Positions 8,601-17,617 of a stretch of 64,000 nt of DNA are shown piece by piece (the stretch's first letter is position 1; every line of letters starts with the position of its first letter). The notes under the pieces were generated by a model. It worked only from the letters and a program-made list of their open reading frames with translations, did not search any database and was not told the origin of the DNA. The stretch lies in the NCBI RefSeq assembly GCF_900104695.1, contig NZ_FNSW01000001.1, forward strand, positions 496,001 through 560,000, written 5' to 3'. Position numbers and translations under genes: made by a program. Origin of the DNA: Paenibacillus sp. GP183 (GTDB taxonomy: Bacteria > Bacillota > Bacilli > Paenibacillales > NBRC-103111).

Positions 8601-9432
8601 TGTCATAAAGCCATTCGGTTATGTAGCCTTAGACGATAAGAAGCTGGTAGAGTCCATTACACCGCTTCACATTTTGCAAGGCGGCCTAATGAATCAAGAT
8701 GATCCTTTAGGCCATCTAACTCAGGAGCAACGTCAAGAGCTGCACCACGCGAAGGCTATGAAGGATCAGATTCTTCAAGATGCTGAAGAATATGCAAATG
8801 AACAAATCCAGAAGACCCTGCAGGAATGTGAGATCATGCGGGAACAGGCTAACGCGCAAATCGATCAATGGTGGCAGGAAAGACGCAGCTTGGATGAAGA
8901 AATCGTTCAACAAGCTAAACAATCCGGATTTGACGAGGGCTACCAGGCGGGACTACAGCAAGTCGAAGCGCAGCTTAGACTTGATTATGAGGAAATGCTT
9001 CATGAAGCAAGATCGATCCTGGAGCAATCTTATACGCTCAAGCAGCAAATCATTCAGGAGTCCGAGCCTTTCTTAATCGAGATGAGCACTTCGATCGCTG
9101 AAAAAGTCATTACTCGACAATTGACAATGTCCCCGGAGTGGGTTATTGAACTCATCCAAAAGGTTCTTGCCAGAAGACGGGAAAAAGGAACGATTACTTT
9201 ATGTGTAGCGCCCGGACATTTTGGATACCTACAGGACGCTCGTGAAGAGCTGTTGACGGCGATTGATTCCCAAGCTGAGCTTGAGATCATTCCGGATTCC
9301 ACAGTGCTTGATCATGGCTGTGTGATACGTTCTTCATTTGGCAGCGTCGATGCGCGTATTGATACACAGCTCAAGGAAATCAAATCAGCTCTGCAGCAAA
9401 TAGCGATAAACCATGAAGGTGAGACGTCATGA
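8593..9432 (+). CDS. fliH: FliH, regulator of the flagellar export ATPase
   Basis: 279 residues from the chosen start. FliH binds FliI as a stator-like dimer and brings ATPase and substrates to the export gate, comparable with subunits b/delta of F-type ATPases. The middle (about 40-140) is strongly charged and predicted coiled coil, rich in Gln and Glu. The C-terminal FliH domain has the pattern IAEKVITRQL and VLDHGCVIRSSFGSVDARID. TTG 8593 lies nine bases after GGAGGAG (8577-8583), better than ATG 8584, which touches that site. It overlaps fliG by eight and fliI by four bases. Confidence 0.92.
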   Translation: MSNVIKPFGYVALDDKKLVESITPLHILQGGLMNQDDPLGHLTQEQRQELHHAKAMKDQILQDAEEYANEQIQKTLQECEIMREQANAQIDQWWQERRSLDEEIVQQAKQSGFDEGYQAGLQQVEAQLRLDYEEMLHEARSILEQSYTLKQQIIQESEPFLIEMSTSIAEKVITRQLTMSPEWVIELIQKVLARRREKGTITLCVAPGHFGYLQDAREELLTAIDSQAELEIIPDSTVLDHGCVIRSSFGSVDARIDTQLKEIKSALQQIAINHEGETS

Positions 9433-10754
9433 GCAGTATCCTGCAGCAAGCTGAAAAATATAAAGAACATTTGGCGCAGATTGATCCTATTCGGGTCAAT
9501 GGAAAAGTAACACAGGTCATCGGTTTAACAGTTGAATCTGAAGGGCCGGATGTCAGCATTGGTGATTTATGTTACATCTATCCATTGAAATCAAGTAAAC
9601 CCCTAAAGGCAGAAGTCGTAGGATTTCGCAGCAATAAAGTAGTGTTGATGCCGCTGGGTACACTGGATTCCATTGGCCCAGGCTGCGATGTTGTTGGAAC
9701 AGGCAAGCCATTAACGGTTCAAGTAGGGCATGAGCTGTTAGGTAAAGTTCTGGATGGTCTCGGTCAGCCGCTCGATGGTTCCTTCCTGCCGTCAAGGATG
9801 CCGCATTATTCAACCAACAGCGCTCCCGGCAATCCGCTATCCCGACCGCGAGTGCTTACCCCGATCAGTGTAGGTGTCCGCTGCATAGATGGACTTCTGA
9901 CCATAGGCAAAGGTCAACGGGTGGGCATCTTCGCCGGTTCCGGAGTAGGAAAGAGCACATTGATGGGCATGATCGCCCGCAATACCTCCGCAGATGTGAA
10001 TGTGATCGCCCTTATCGGTGAACGCGGACGCGAAGTGCTCGATTTTATCGAAAGGGATCTCGGCCCCGAGGGTTTGGCACGATCGGTCGTCATTGTAGCT
10101 ACATCAGACCAGCCTGCACTTGTCAGGATCAAAGGTGCCATGATCGCAACGAGCATTGCCGAATATTTTCGGGATCGCGGACTTAATGTGATGCTGATGA
10201 TGGATTCTGTAACACGCTTTGCCATGGCGCAAAGAGAGGTTGGCCTTGCCGTTGGCGAACCGCCAGCTACTCGAGGCTACACCCCGTCCGTATTTGCGAT
10301 GCTGCCCAGACTGCTGGAAAGATCGGGCACAGGACCAAAAGGCTCTATAACTGCTTTTTACACGGTATTGGTCGATGGCGATGATATGAATGAGCCTATA
10401 GCTGATGCAGTGAGAGGGATTCTGGATGGTCATATCGTACTTGATCGAAGTTTGGCGAATAAAGGACATTACCCGGCCATCGATGTGCTGTCCAGTGTAA
10501 GCCGTGTGATGAAGGAAATTGTTTCGGATGAGCACTCCGAAGCAGCGGAAACGCTCAAGCGGATGCTGTCTATATATAAAGATTCGGAAGATCTCATCAA
10601 TATTGGGGCGTACCAGCGAGGATCCAATCCGCAGATTGATCTGGCTATGCAATATATTCAAGCCATTTGGGATTATACCAAGCAAAGAATCACGGAAAAG
10701 CTGACCTTTGAGGAAGCTCACGAACGTTTAATTCAAGAATTTTATCAGAAATGA
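9429..10754 (+). CDS. fliI: FliI, flagellar export ATPase
   Basis: 441 residues. This F1-beta-like hexameric ATPase energises the flagellar type III export apparatus. The Walker A motif GSGVGKSTL is near residue 175, with Walker B VMLMMDSVTRFA near 258. The family signature QREVGLAVGEPPATRGYTPS is complete. The ATG overlaps the fliH stop (ATGA), indicating coupled synthesis of ATPase and regulator. fliJ follows after 11 bp. Confidence 0.97.
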   Translation: MSSILQQAEKYKEHLAQIDPIRVNGKVTQVIGLTVESEGPDVSIGDLCYIYPLKSSKPLKAEVVGFRSNKVVLMPLGTLDSIGPGCDVVGTGKPLTVQVGHELLGKVLDGLGQPLDGSFLPSRMPHYSTNSAPGNPLSRPRVLTPISVGVRCIDGLLTIGKGQRVGIFAGSGVGKSTLMGMIARNTSADVNVIALIGERGREVLDFIERDLGPEGLARSVVIVATSDQPALVRIKGAMIATSIAEYFRDRGLNVMLMMDSVTRFAMAQREVGLAVGEPPATRGYTPSVFAMLPRLLERSGTGPKGSITAFYTVLVDGDDMNEPIADAVRGILDGHIVLDRSLANKGHYPAIDVLSSVSRVMKEIVSDEHSEAAETLKRMLSIYKDSEDLINIGAYQRGSNPQIDLAMQYIQAIWDYTKQRITEKLTFEEAHERLIQEFYQK

Positions 10755-10765
10755 GGCGCAGTTGA

Positions 10766-11206
10766 ATGAAGTTTAAGTACTCTTTTCAACAAATCGTCAA
10801 TCTTAAGAATAATGAAAAAACGCAGGCTGAATGGATTTTATCAGAAGCCTTAGATCGGCTTCGTACGGAAGAGTCAAGCTTGTATGACCTCTCGGAGCAA
10901 AAACTGGAGCTGTCCGAACAGCTTGCTGATGTTTCCGAAAGCGCCACAACGATTTCTCAAATGCTCGTCTATCAAAATTATTTGAACCATCTGAATCAGC
11001 AGATACTGAAAAAGAATGCAGAAGTTCAATTAGCCCAGAATGTTGTCGTCAAAAAGCAGGAGCATCTTTCCGAGAAGGTGATTGACGAGAAGGTCTGGAC
11101 CAAAGCCAGAGAAAGAGCTTACAGCCAGTATAAAATTGAATCAGGCCGTAAAGAGCAGGATGTATTGGATGAAATCTCGACCAACCGCTTTAAACGATTA
11201 TCCTAG
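10766..11206 (+). CDS. fliJ: FliJ, flagellar export chaperone/stalk
   Basis: 146 residues, almost entirely predicted antiparallel coiled coil with heptad leucines and many Glu, Lys and Gln. FliJ is the central stalk of the FliI ring and couples it to FlhA. It starts FKYSFQQIVNLKNNEKTQA, the usual FliJ opening. Sequence conservation in this family is low, so the call leans partly on length, coiled coil and position after fliI. Confidence 0.9.
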   Translation: MKFKYSFQQIVNLKNNEKTQAEWILSEALDRLRTEESSLYDLSEQKLELSEQLADVSESATTISQMLVYQNYLNHLNQQILKKNAEVQLAQNVVVKKQEHLSEKVIDEKVWTKARERAYSQYKIESGRKEQDVLDEISTNRFKRLS

Positions 11207-11246
11207 CCGTTTTATATTTGAACTATGTTGAAGGAGGGAAGAGAAA

Positions 11247-12170
11247 ATGAATGAGACGCATATAGAAGGCTCATCTTCTTCCTACAGCTTGATGGAAAGG
11301 TTTTTAATTTGGTTCGCCATACCTTTCATATTTACAGCTGTGCTGCTTGGAGTTCTGCTTTCGGTCTTCGGTTATGACATAAAAAGCAGCATTCAAAAAA
11401 CGCTGCACAATATGCCGGTCATTGGCAGTGTTGTTCCTGCGCCAGCCGTTAAACCGGATGCTTCCGCAGCTCCAGGAAAAACACCAACCAATCAACAAAA
11501 CTTGCAAAACAAGGATGATCAGATTGCGGCACTGAATACCAAAGTGCTGGAGCTTCAGGCTGCCCTGCAAAAATCGGACAGTGTCTCTCAGCAAAAGGAT
11601 CAAGGACTGAAGGATATTACGGCTAAGAATACAGCGCTTATGGACCAGCTTAAAACCAAAACACAGACGGATGAAGAATACAAAAATCAAATTACCCAGC
11701 TAGCCACCCTCTATGCCAGCATGTCAGCGAGTAAAGCAGCACCGATCATGGAAAACCTTACACCGAAAGAAATGGTTCTTGTTTTCAGTATGATGAAACC
11801 CGCCAGCCGGGGACCCATTTTGGAAAAGATGGATCCGAAAAAAGCAGCTGAAGCTTCAATCGGCTTAAAGGATATTGTGCCGGTCAAGGATCAGGAGATA
11901 GCCGCGCTTCAAGAGAGATTAACCATTAATGGGGCAAATGAAACAGCTGCCTCGAAAAAAGTCAGCAAATCCGATCTGGCGCTTACTTTTGCGAATATGA
12001 TCCCAAAAAATGCAGCCATAATTTTGCTGGAAATGAATAAATCCAATTCAGATAAAGTGCTGTCTATCTTTACCTCCATGGATAACGCAAGTAGATCCAA
12101 GGTGATGACGGCCCTATCGGATTTGTCCAAGGAAACGGCTGCATCGATAACGGCGAAACTTGCCCCATAA
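11247..12170 (+). CDS. ylxF: MotE/MgtE-N-like flagellar membrane protein (YlxF-type)
   Basis: 307 residues. One N-terminal membrane anchor (about residues 17-38) is followed by a Pro/Ala linker, a coiled coil (about 85-150) and two MgtE-N-like helical repeats, seen in TPKEMVLVFSMMKPASRG and again in SDLALTFANMIPKNAA. This matches YlxF, which sits between fliJ and fliK in B. subtilis. MotE-type relatives act on the stator or export apparatus, but the role in Firmicutes is not settled. A strong GAAGGAGGGAAG precedes the ATG. Long duplication of the same repeat in one chain is usual for the family. Confidence 0.82.
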   Translation: MNETHIEGSSSSYSLMERFLIWFAIPFIFTAVLLGVLLSVFGYDIKSSIQKTLHNMPVIGSVVPAPAVKPDASAAPGKTPTNQQNLQNKDDQIAALNTKVLELQAALQKSDSVSQQKDQGLKDITAKNTALMDQLKTKTQTDEEYKNQITQLATLYASMSASKAAPIMENLTPKEMVLVFSMMKPASRGPILEKMDPKKAAEASIGLKDIVPVKDQEIAALQERLTINGANETAASKKVSKSDLALTFANMIPKNAAIILLEMNKSNSDKVLSIFTSMDNASRSKVMTALSDLSKETAASITAKLAP

Positions 12171-12201
12171 ACGGTTAGGTTCCATGAAGGGAGGTGAAAA
12201 A

Positions 12202-13680
12202 ATGGATATCTCAATGATGACGGCTCCAACTGCAGTCAATTCAACAGCAACACCGGCAACAGGTACTGCTAATCAACAAGCTGTGAATGCATCCGGCAAA
12301 TCACAGGCAGCTTCAAAAGGCGGACTCACGTTCACACAGCTGCTCGATGGCCAAATGAAGCAAGAAAGCATTACGGTGCCCACTGATGCTGCAATGACGT
12401 TGGCAGGACTTATTCAAATGCTCCAAAGCCTAACTCTGCCGATCCAGAATGTCGTGCAAACCCAGAATAAGAGTGAGACTGCTGGCGGACTTCCTGTGAT
12501 ACTTCTTAAAGCCATGAACAGCAATGAGGCTCTCGCGAATAAACTCTTGCAAGACCCTAATCTGATTCAGTGGTTTCAGCAGACGCAAGAAATTCTCGGC
12601 GCTCTGTCAGGTAATGATGCAGTCCCTGTGAAAGCTGCTGGTATTCCGCAATCCGCATTGAACACCAAGAACCTGCAGGCGCAAAATACACTTTTGACCC
12701 TTGCATCGATGCTTAAGGAGCAGCCGAATAACGCAGTTCTTCAGCACATTACGCAGGATTTGCAAAAGCTGATTGAACCCTTGCTGCCTCAGCTCGCTCT
12801 TGGATTAAATCCTGCTCCGGCAAGCCAAAACCCCGCAGCAGACCCTGCCGGTTTTGAAGCAGCTGGAAATCAGGCAATTGCCAATGGTTTGCCAATTCAC
12901 AAGGCTTCAATGAAGCAATCAGGGCCGCTCGCAGCAAGCCAGCCTGATGCCGGAAAGCAGAGCTACAAATCGGATGAAGGCATAGCCAATGTGGTTACCG
13001 TTCAACCAGTCAAGTCACAGCTTGAATGGTTAGCAGCTAAGAATGCGGTAAATGCGAGCTACAATTCGCTGCCGATCACAGAAACGAAACAGGAACAACT
13101 GCCTCAGCTGACAGCAGATCCAACGGCGAGCAACAGCCCAATCCTGCAGTTTACGGATATGCTAAAGGCACCTTTGCCAACAGAAGCTGTCGTGAAACCT
13201 GCAACTCAGACTATTTACGCGGCTAACTTTGCCCAGGACATGACCGAGCATATGCTGAAAAACATGAAGATCACACTGGCTGACGGCATATCTGAAGCGA
13301 AGCTTTCCTTATTTCCCAAAAATCTGGGACATGTTGATGTGAAAATCACGATGCATGAAGGACATTTGACCGCTCAATTTGCGGCAGACTCATTGGCAGG
13401 CAAGCAAATGCTGGAAAGTCAGCTTCCACAGCTTAGGCAATCGCTGCAAAGCCAAGGACTTCTTGTAGAAAAGCTGGAAGTCACGCAAAACCTGAATACG
13501 CAATCCGGTATGTTTCAGGACCAGCGGCAAGGTCAGTGGACTGGGCAAAACTTTAGACCAACAAAGAGCAAATCGTCTGCAAGCTATGAGTTGGACAATG
13601 TTGAATTTATTCAACAGCTCTCAAGCGCGGCTCAGATGAGAAGTGCAGCCTATAACAACTCATTTGATGTAACTGCTTAA
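12202..13680 (+). CDS. fliK: FliK, flagellar hook-length control protein
   Basis: 492 residues. FliK is secreted during hook growth, measures hook length and switches export specificity through FlhB. The N-terminal two thirds is Ala/Gln/Pro-rich and poorly conserved, as expected for the ruler. The conserved C-terminal Flg_hook domain is clear: LSLFPKNLGHVDVKI, then HLTAQFAA and LRQSLQSQGLLVEKLEV. ATG 12202 follows GGGAGGTG (12190-12197); an upstream in-frame ATG at 12160 overlaps the preceding gene and lacks such a site. Confidence 0.92.
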   Translation: MDISMMTAPTAVNSTATPATGTANQQAVNASGKSQAASKGGLTFTQLLDGQMKQESITVPTDAAMTLAGLIQMLQSLTLPIQNVVQTQNKSETAGGLPVILLKAMNSNEALANKLLQDPNLIQWFQQTQEILGALSGNDAVPVKAAGIPQSALNTKNLQAQNTLLTLASMLKEQPNNAVLQHITQDLQKLIEPLLPQLALGLNPAPASQNPAADPAGFEAAGNQAIANGLPIHKASMKQSGPLAASQPDAGKQSYKSDEGIANVVTVQPVKSQLEWLAAKNAVNASYNSLPITETKQEQLPQLTADPTASNSPILQFTDMLKAPLPTEAVVKPATQTIYAANFAQDMTEHMLKNMKITLADGISEAKLSLFPKNLGHVDVKITMHEGHLTAQFAADSLAGKQMLESQLPQLRQSLQSQGLLVEKLEVTQNLNTQSGMFQDQRQGQWTGQNFRPTKSKSSASYELDNVEFIQQLSSAAQMRSAAYNNSFDVTA

Positions 13681-13720
13681 GGGCAATGATCGAAACAGTC
13701 ATCCAGAGGGAGGTGATCAT

Positions 13721-14155
13721 ATGGCTGATCCCATTGTCGGCAGCGTAGATTCTTTGATTAACAAAACACCAGTCAGCAAGAAGACTGGCGGCAATTCTTT
13801 AGGCAAAGACGACTTCCTGAAAATTTTAATCACCCAGCTCAAATATCAGGATCCCTCACAACCTTTGCAGGACAAAGAATTTATCGCACAAATGGCACAA
13901 TTTACTTCCGTCGAGCAGCTTAGCAATATGGCCAGTGAAATGAAGCTTCTCAGGCAATCGCTCGGCACATCTTCAGATTTGATCGGCAAAACGGTATCCT
14001 GGCTAAGCAAGGATAGTACCGGAATATCCATTGAAAAGACAGGCAAAGTGGATTCGATCACATTTAAGAATGGCAACCAATTTATCAATGTGGGCGGGGA
14101 AGCCCTTACGGTGAGCCAACTCACGAAAATTGCCAATATCGGAGGTACAGGGTAA
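13721..14155 (+). CDS. flgD: FlgD, hook-cap protein (short form)
   Basis: 144 residues, about the size of the short Bacillus form and without the Ig-like domains of the enteric protein. FlgD caps the growing hook and allows FlgE subunits to insert. The N-terminal signature is present: LGKDDFLKILITQLKYQDP and EFIAQMAQFTSVEQL. The C-terminal part is a small beta fold around the sequence LIGKTVSWL. GGAGGTGATCAT precedes ATG 13721. The stop codon abuts the next ATG. Confidence 0.94.
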   Translation: MADPIVGSVDSLINKTPVSKKTGGNSLGKDDFLKILITQLKYQDPSQPLQDKEFIAQMAQFTSVEQLSNMASEMKLLRQSLGTSSDLIGKTVSWLSKDSTGISIEKTGKVDSITFKNGNQFINVGGEALTVSQLTKIANIGGTG

Positions 14156-14539
14156 ATGGAAAGAATATCGATAGGGCAGCTTTATCCGAGTGCAGTTCCT
14201 CCTGCGTCAACAAGACGCGCAGCCCTACAGACACCTGCGGCACAACCCGGTAACCCAAGCTTTCAAAACATCCTGCAAGATCAATTGGTACGTTTCAGCC
14301 ATCATGCGGAAGCGAGGCTGGAGCAGCGCGGCATTCAATTGCAGCCCGAACAACTGTCCAAGCTGGGATCGGCCATCGATCAAGCTGCTGCCAAAGGGGC
14401 CAAGGATGCTTTAATGTTAATGGGCTCCGTAGCGCTTATTGTGAACATTCCCAATCGAACAGTAGTGACGGCGATGGATGGCAGCGCAATGAAAGACAAT
14501 GTGTTTACGAAAATTGACAGTGCGGTCGTTATTTCTTAG
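14156..14539 (+). CDS. Flagellar operon protein of the TIGR02530 type
   Basis: 127 residues. The family occurs in flagellar operons of Bacilli and Clostridia between flgD and flgE; its exact function is not known. The recognisable core is FSHHAEARLEQRGIQLQ followed by a region with ALIVNIPNRTVVTAMDG and a final basic/acidic tail, reminiscent of a small hook-assembly factor. The ATG directly follows the flgD stop, with GGAGGT inside flgD, so translation is coupled. Between this gene and flgE lie 85 bp with two short inverted repeats (TCAGGC/GCCTGA and AGCTG/CAGCT). Confidence 0.85.
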   Translation: MERISIGQLYPSAVPPASTRRAALQTPAAQPGNPSFQNILQDQLVRFSHHAEARLEQRGIQLQPEQLSKLGSAIDQAAAKGAKDALMLMGSVALIVNIPNRTVVTAMDGSAMKDNVFTKIDSAVVIS

Positions 14540-14624
14540 TCAGGCTGGCCCGAAAATGGAGGCCTGAAGCTGTGGATCGATTGAAGCAGCTTGCCATATT
14601 TCAAAACAATTAGGAGGATACCAG

Positions 14625-15443
14625 ATGTTAAGATCTTTATATTCGGGCGTTTCAGGCATGCGTGGATTTCAATTAAAATTAGATGTTATCGGAAATAATA
14701 TTTCCAATGTAAACACAGTGGGCTTTAAGGGCGGGCGCGTGATGTTCAAGGACATTCTCAGCCAAACCGTTTCCGGTGTAAGTTCTCCGGACACCACCCG
14801 CGGAGGTGTGAACGCTAAGCAAGTTGGACTTGGCGTAGCTACTGCGTCCATTGATACGGTTCATACACCAGGCAGCGCAATGACTACGAATGTAGTAACC
14901 GATATAAGAATCAATGGCGATGGATTTTTCGCCGTGGGTATTGAGGGTCAAGGAGCTACTCCTTATCTGACCAGAGCAGGCAACTTTACCCTGGACTCCA
15001 ACCGCAACCTGGTGAATGCGGAAGGCTTGCATGTGTTCGGTACAGATGGAGCCAACATCGCACTTGCCGACACAGTCACGGCATTTTCCATCGCCCAAAA
15101 CGGTGATATCGTTGCGGTCAATCAAGATGGAACATCCGCACCTACCGGTCAAAAAGTTGCCGTCGTCAAGGTAACGAATCCGGCTGGCTTGGAGAAAATC
15201 GGGGGCAACTTGTACCGCATGACTCCGAATGCCAACAATGGTTCAGCCATTACCCTTTCTGCTCCAGGTGATGCTACTCTGGGAACGGGCACCCTCATTT
15301 CAGGCGAGCTGGAAATGTCCAACGTGGACCTCACCAGCGAGTTTACCGAGATGATCATTGCGCAGCGTGGTTTCCAAGCCAACTCCCGGATCATTACGAC
15401 TTCGGATGAAATTCTCAATGAAGTTGTTAATTTGAAACATTAA
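14625..15443 (+). CDS. flgE: Flagellar hook protein (FlgE/FlgG family)
   Basis: 272 residues, the size of the compact Bacillus hook protein. The N-terminal axial motif is LDVIGNNISNVNTVGFKGG; the C-terminal axial helix contains EMIIAQRGFQANSRIITTSD. The middle is a beta-rich DE domain with GDGFFAVG and the usual FxLDxNxNLV-like strand. The protein belongs to the hook/distal-rod family; position after flgD favours the hook subunit, while many annotations call it flgG. TTAGGAGG precedes ATG 14625. A terminator-like hairpin and a repeat array follow it. Confidence 0.92.
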   Translation: MLRSLYSGVSGMRGFQLKLDVIGNNISNVNTVGFKGGRVMFKDILSQTVSGVSSPDTTRGGVNAKQVGLGVATASIDTVHTPGSAMTTNVVTDIRINGDGFFAVGIEGQGATPYLTRAGNFTLDSNRNLVNAEGLHVFGTDGANIALADTVTAFSIAQNGDIVAVNQDGTSAPTGQKVAVVKVTNPAGLEKIGGNLYRMTPNANNGSAITLSAPGDATLGTGTLISGELEMSNVDLTSEFTEMIIAQRGFQANSRIITTSDEILNEVVNLKH

Positions 15444-15470
15444 TAGTTCGCTAAGCTTCACATAACCAAT

Positions 15471-15498
15471 GGGGGAGGAACCGCTCCCCCTAGTATTT
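15471..15498 (+). terminator. Terminator-like hairpin after flgE
   Basis: GGGGGAG (15471-15477) pairs with CTCCCCC (15484-15490) around GAACCG, followed by TAGTATTTTA. The stem is strong but the U-tract is broken, which fits partial termination within the operon better than a full stop. Confidence 0.6.
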
Positions 15499-15864
15499 TA
15501 GATTAAGCTTACGAAGTCAGTTTTGCTAAAGCACTCAAGATTAAGCTTACGAAGTCAGTTTTGCTAAAGCAAAACTCAAGATTAAGCTTACGAGGTCAGT
15601 TTTGCTAAAGCAAAACTCAAGATTAAGCTTACGAAGTCAGTTTTGCTAAAGCAAAACTCAAGATTAAGCTTACGAAGTCAGTTTTGCTAAAGCAAAACTC
15701 AAGATTAAGCTTACGAAGTCAGTTTTGCTAAAGCAAAACTCAAGATTAAGCTTACGAAGTCAGTTTTGCTAAAGCAAAACTCAAGATTAAGCTTACGAAG
15801 TCAGTTTTGCTAAAGCAAAACTCAAGATTAAGCTTACGAAGTCAGTTTTGCTAAAGCAAAACTC
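15499..15864 (+). repeat. Array of nine tandem hairpin units upstream of flbD
   Basis: The TTAAGCTTACG core recurs at 15503, 15541, 15582, 15623, 15664, 15705, 15746, 15787 and 15828. Period is 41 bp, except 38 for the first unit, which lacks three A in its second arm. The unit at 15582 has one A-to-G change (CGAGG); the others are identical. Each contains AGTTTTGC-TAAA-GCAAAACT, a perfect 8-bp stem. There are no spacers, and 41 is not a multiple of three, so it does not encode a peptide. The last stem ends two bases before AAGGAGG (15866-15872). With the preceding hairpin it fills the whole 434-bp gap between flgE and flbD. Confidence 0.95.
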
Positions 15865-15877
15865 TAAGGAGGAGAAT

Positions 15878-16099
15878 ATGATCTCTCTCACTCGTTTAAA
15901 TGGCAAGCCGATTATAGTGAACGCAATTCTGATAGAAACCCTTGAAGAAACGCCGGACACCATGATTACTTTGACAACAGGCAAGAAGATAACAGTTCTC
16001 GAAAAGGGAACTGCTGTGGTAAGCTTAGTGCAAACCTACATGAAAGAAATTGGCTCGATCCGAGCTACAATTAAGTCCATGGATACGGAGGGCTCGTAG
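15878..16099 (+). CDS. flbD: FlbD/SwrD family flagellar protein
   Basis: 73 residues, the family length. It begins MISLTRLNGKPIIVNAILIE, the hallmark of this small protein (YlzI/SwrD in B. subtilis, where it raises flagellar power for swarming by an unknown route, probably through the stator). ATG 15878 follows AAGGAGG by five bases. The stop codon abuts fliL. It is the first gene after the repeat array, so the array forms its whole 5' leader. Confidence 0.92.
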   Translation: MISLTRLNGKPIIVNAILIETLEETPDTMITLTTGKKITVLEKGTAVVSLVQTYMKEIGSIRATIKSMDTEGS

Positions 16100-16585
16100 G
16101 TGTTTAAGAACAGGATATTTATTTTGGCCGTTTCCATATTGATTGCAATCACTCTTATTCTAGTAGCCGCCTTTGTCCTTTGGAACTTTATGGACAAAAG
16201 CGCCAGCTCTGCAAATCCGGCGGATGCGGCAAAAACAGCGGCAAGCAAGGTGAAGCCTACCAAACCTCCGACAGCAGCTGAGGTTCAGGCGAATACGGTT
16301 ATTATTAAGGATATTTTGACTAACTTATCCAGCAATAAAAACTTTGTAAAGCTAAGCCTGGCTTTTGAAATGGAAAATGCAAAAGCCAAAACGGAATTCG
16401 ATCACCTTGTTGAATCTACGGTAAAAGGCACAGTTGTGCGGATTTTGGCGGATGTCAATCCAGAGCAAATTCAAGGCAGCAAAGGTCAGGATTTTCTAAC
16501 TTCAACCTTGCTCAACAAGCTGAATCCCCTGATGCAGGACGGCAAAATCAGACAAATATGGATTACGGATATGGTGCTTCAATAG
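16100..16585 (+). CDS. fliL: FliL, flagellar basal-body-associated protein
   Basis: 161 residues. A single membrane helix lies at about residues 6-30 (FILAVSILIAITLILVAAFV), followed by an Ala/Lys/Pro linker and a periplasmic-side stomatin-like FliL domain with the pattern FVKLSLAFEMENAKAKTEF and a C-terminal IRQIWITDMVLQ. FliL rings surround stator units and support torque. The start is GTG 16100, immediately behind flbD with GGAGGG inside it. Confidence 0.93.
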   Translation: MFKNRIFILAVSILIAITLILVAAFVLWNFMDKSASSANPADAAKTAASKVKPTKPPTAAEVQANTVIIKDILTNLSSNKNFVKLSLAFEMENAKAKTEFDHLVESTVKGTVVRILADVNPEQIQGSKGQDFLTSTLLNKLNPLMQDGKIRQIWITDMVLQ

Positions 16586-16618
16586 TTCCTTTAGAACTTG
16601 CTTAAGGAGGTGACTCAA

Positions 16619-17617
16619 ATGGTTGATGTATTATCGCAAAATGAGATCGATGCTTTGCTTGCTGCTTTGTCTTCAGGTGAAATGGATGCGGAAGAGCTCA
16701 AAAAGGAAGATACGCAGAAAAGGGTACGATCTTATGATTTTAAAAGGGCGGTACGCTTTTCCAAGGATCATATTCGAAGCTTGACTCGAATCCATGAGAA
16801 CTTTGCGCGATATTTGACGACATATTTTTCTGCTCAGCTTAGAACCTTCGTTCAAATAAGTGTAGTTCAAGTGGAACAATTGCCTTACGACGAATTTATT
16901 CGCTCGATCCCCAAGATGACCATTTTGAACATCTTTGAAGCAGAACCTTTAGAGGGTCGAATGGTTCTCGAAGTTCATCCTAACGTAGCCTTTGCCATGC
17001 TGGATCGATTGCTGGGCGGTACCGGCACGTCTCCAACAAAAATCAGTTCATTAACCGAAATTGAAACTATCGTGATGGAACGAATTTTTAGCAGAGCTTT
17101 TGACAGCTTGCAGGAGGCATGGAAAACCATCATCGATATTTCGCCAAGGCTCGAAGCATTGGAAACAAATCCACAATTTATGCAAATTGTCTCTCCCAAT
17201 GAAACGATCGCCCTCATATCTCTCAGCACGAAAATTGGAGACACGACCGGGATGATTAACCTATGTATCCCTCATGTCGTCATTGAACCCATCATGCCGA
17301 GGTTATCCGTACATCATTGGTTTGTCTCTCAGAAAAAGACAAGAGCACCCGAGGAAGTGGAAGCACTCCAGTCCCGGCTTACCAAAGCCAAACTCCCGAT
17401 TATTGCTGAACTTGGAAGTACGGAAATTACGATTCGTGAATTTTTGGGACTGATGCCAGGTGACGTGATCTCGCTGCTCAAATCAACGGAAGATCCCTTG
17501 CAGATCAAAGTTGGCGAAAAGCTTAAATACTATGGCAGTCCAGGGACGGTAAAGGGCAAAATGGCCGTCCAAATTACTGAGATTGTTCATGAAGGAGAAG
17601 AAGAGCATGACGAATAA
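16619..17617 (+). CDS. fliM: FliM, flagellar motor switch protein
   Basis: 332 residues. FliM binds phospho-CheY and forms the middle of the C-ring. The N-terminal CheY-binding peptide LSQNEIDALLAAL is present at residues 5-17. The CheC-like middle domain includes LLGGTGTSP with the GGxG motif that contacts FliG, and the C-terminal SpoA/FliN-like domain follows (about 250-325). ATG 16619 comes after AAGGAGGTG (16605-16613 region) rather than the upstream in-frame TTG 16598. The gene overlaps fliY by 11 bp. Confidence 0.96.
   Translation: MVDVLSQNEIDALLAALSSGEMDAEELKKEDTQKRVRSYDFKRAVRFSKDHIRSLTRIHENFARYLTTYFSAQLRTFVQISVVQVEQLPYDEFIRSIPKMTILNIFEAEPLEGRMVLEVHPNVAFAMLDRLLGGTGTSPTKISSLTEIETIVMERIFSRAFDSLQEAWKTIIDISPRLEALETNPQFMQIVSPNETIALISLSTKIGDTTGMINLCIPHVVIEPIMPRLSVHHWFVSQKKTRAPEEVEALQSRLTKAKLPIIAELGSTEITIREFLGLMPGDVISLLKSTEDPLQIKVGEKLKYYGSPGTVKGKMAVQITEIVHEGEEEHDE

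Noticed and set aside
15499-15864. CRISPR array
   Set aside because: The 41-bp units are directly joined with no unique spacers, and no cas genes are near.
15499-15864. Promoters inside the tandem units
   Set aside because: TTGCTA could be a -35, but the sequence 16-18 bases on (TAAGCT) is a poor -10, and no sigma-D motif is present.
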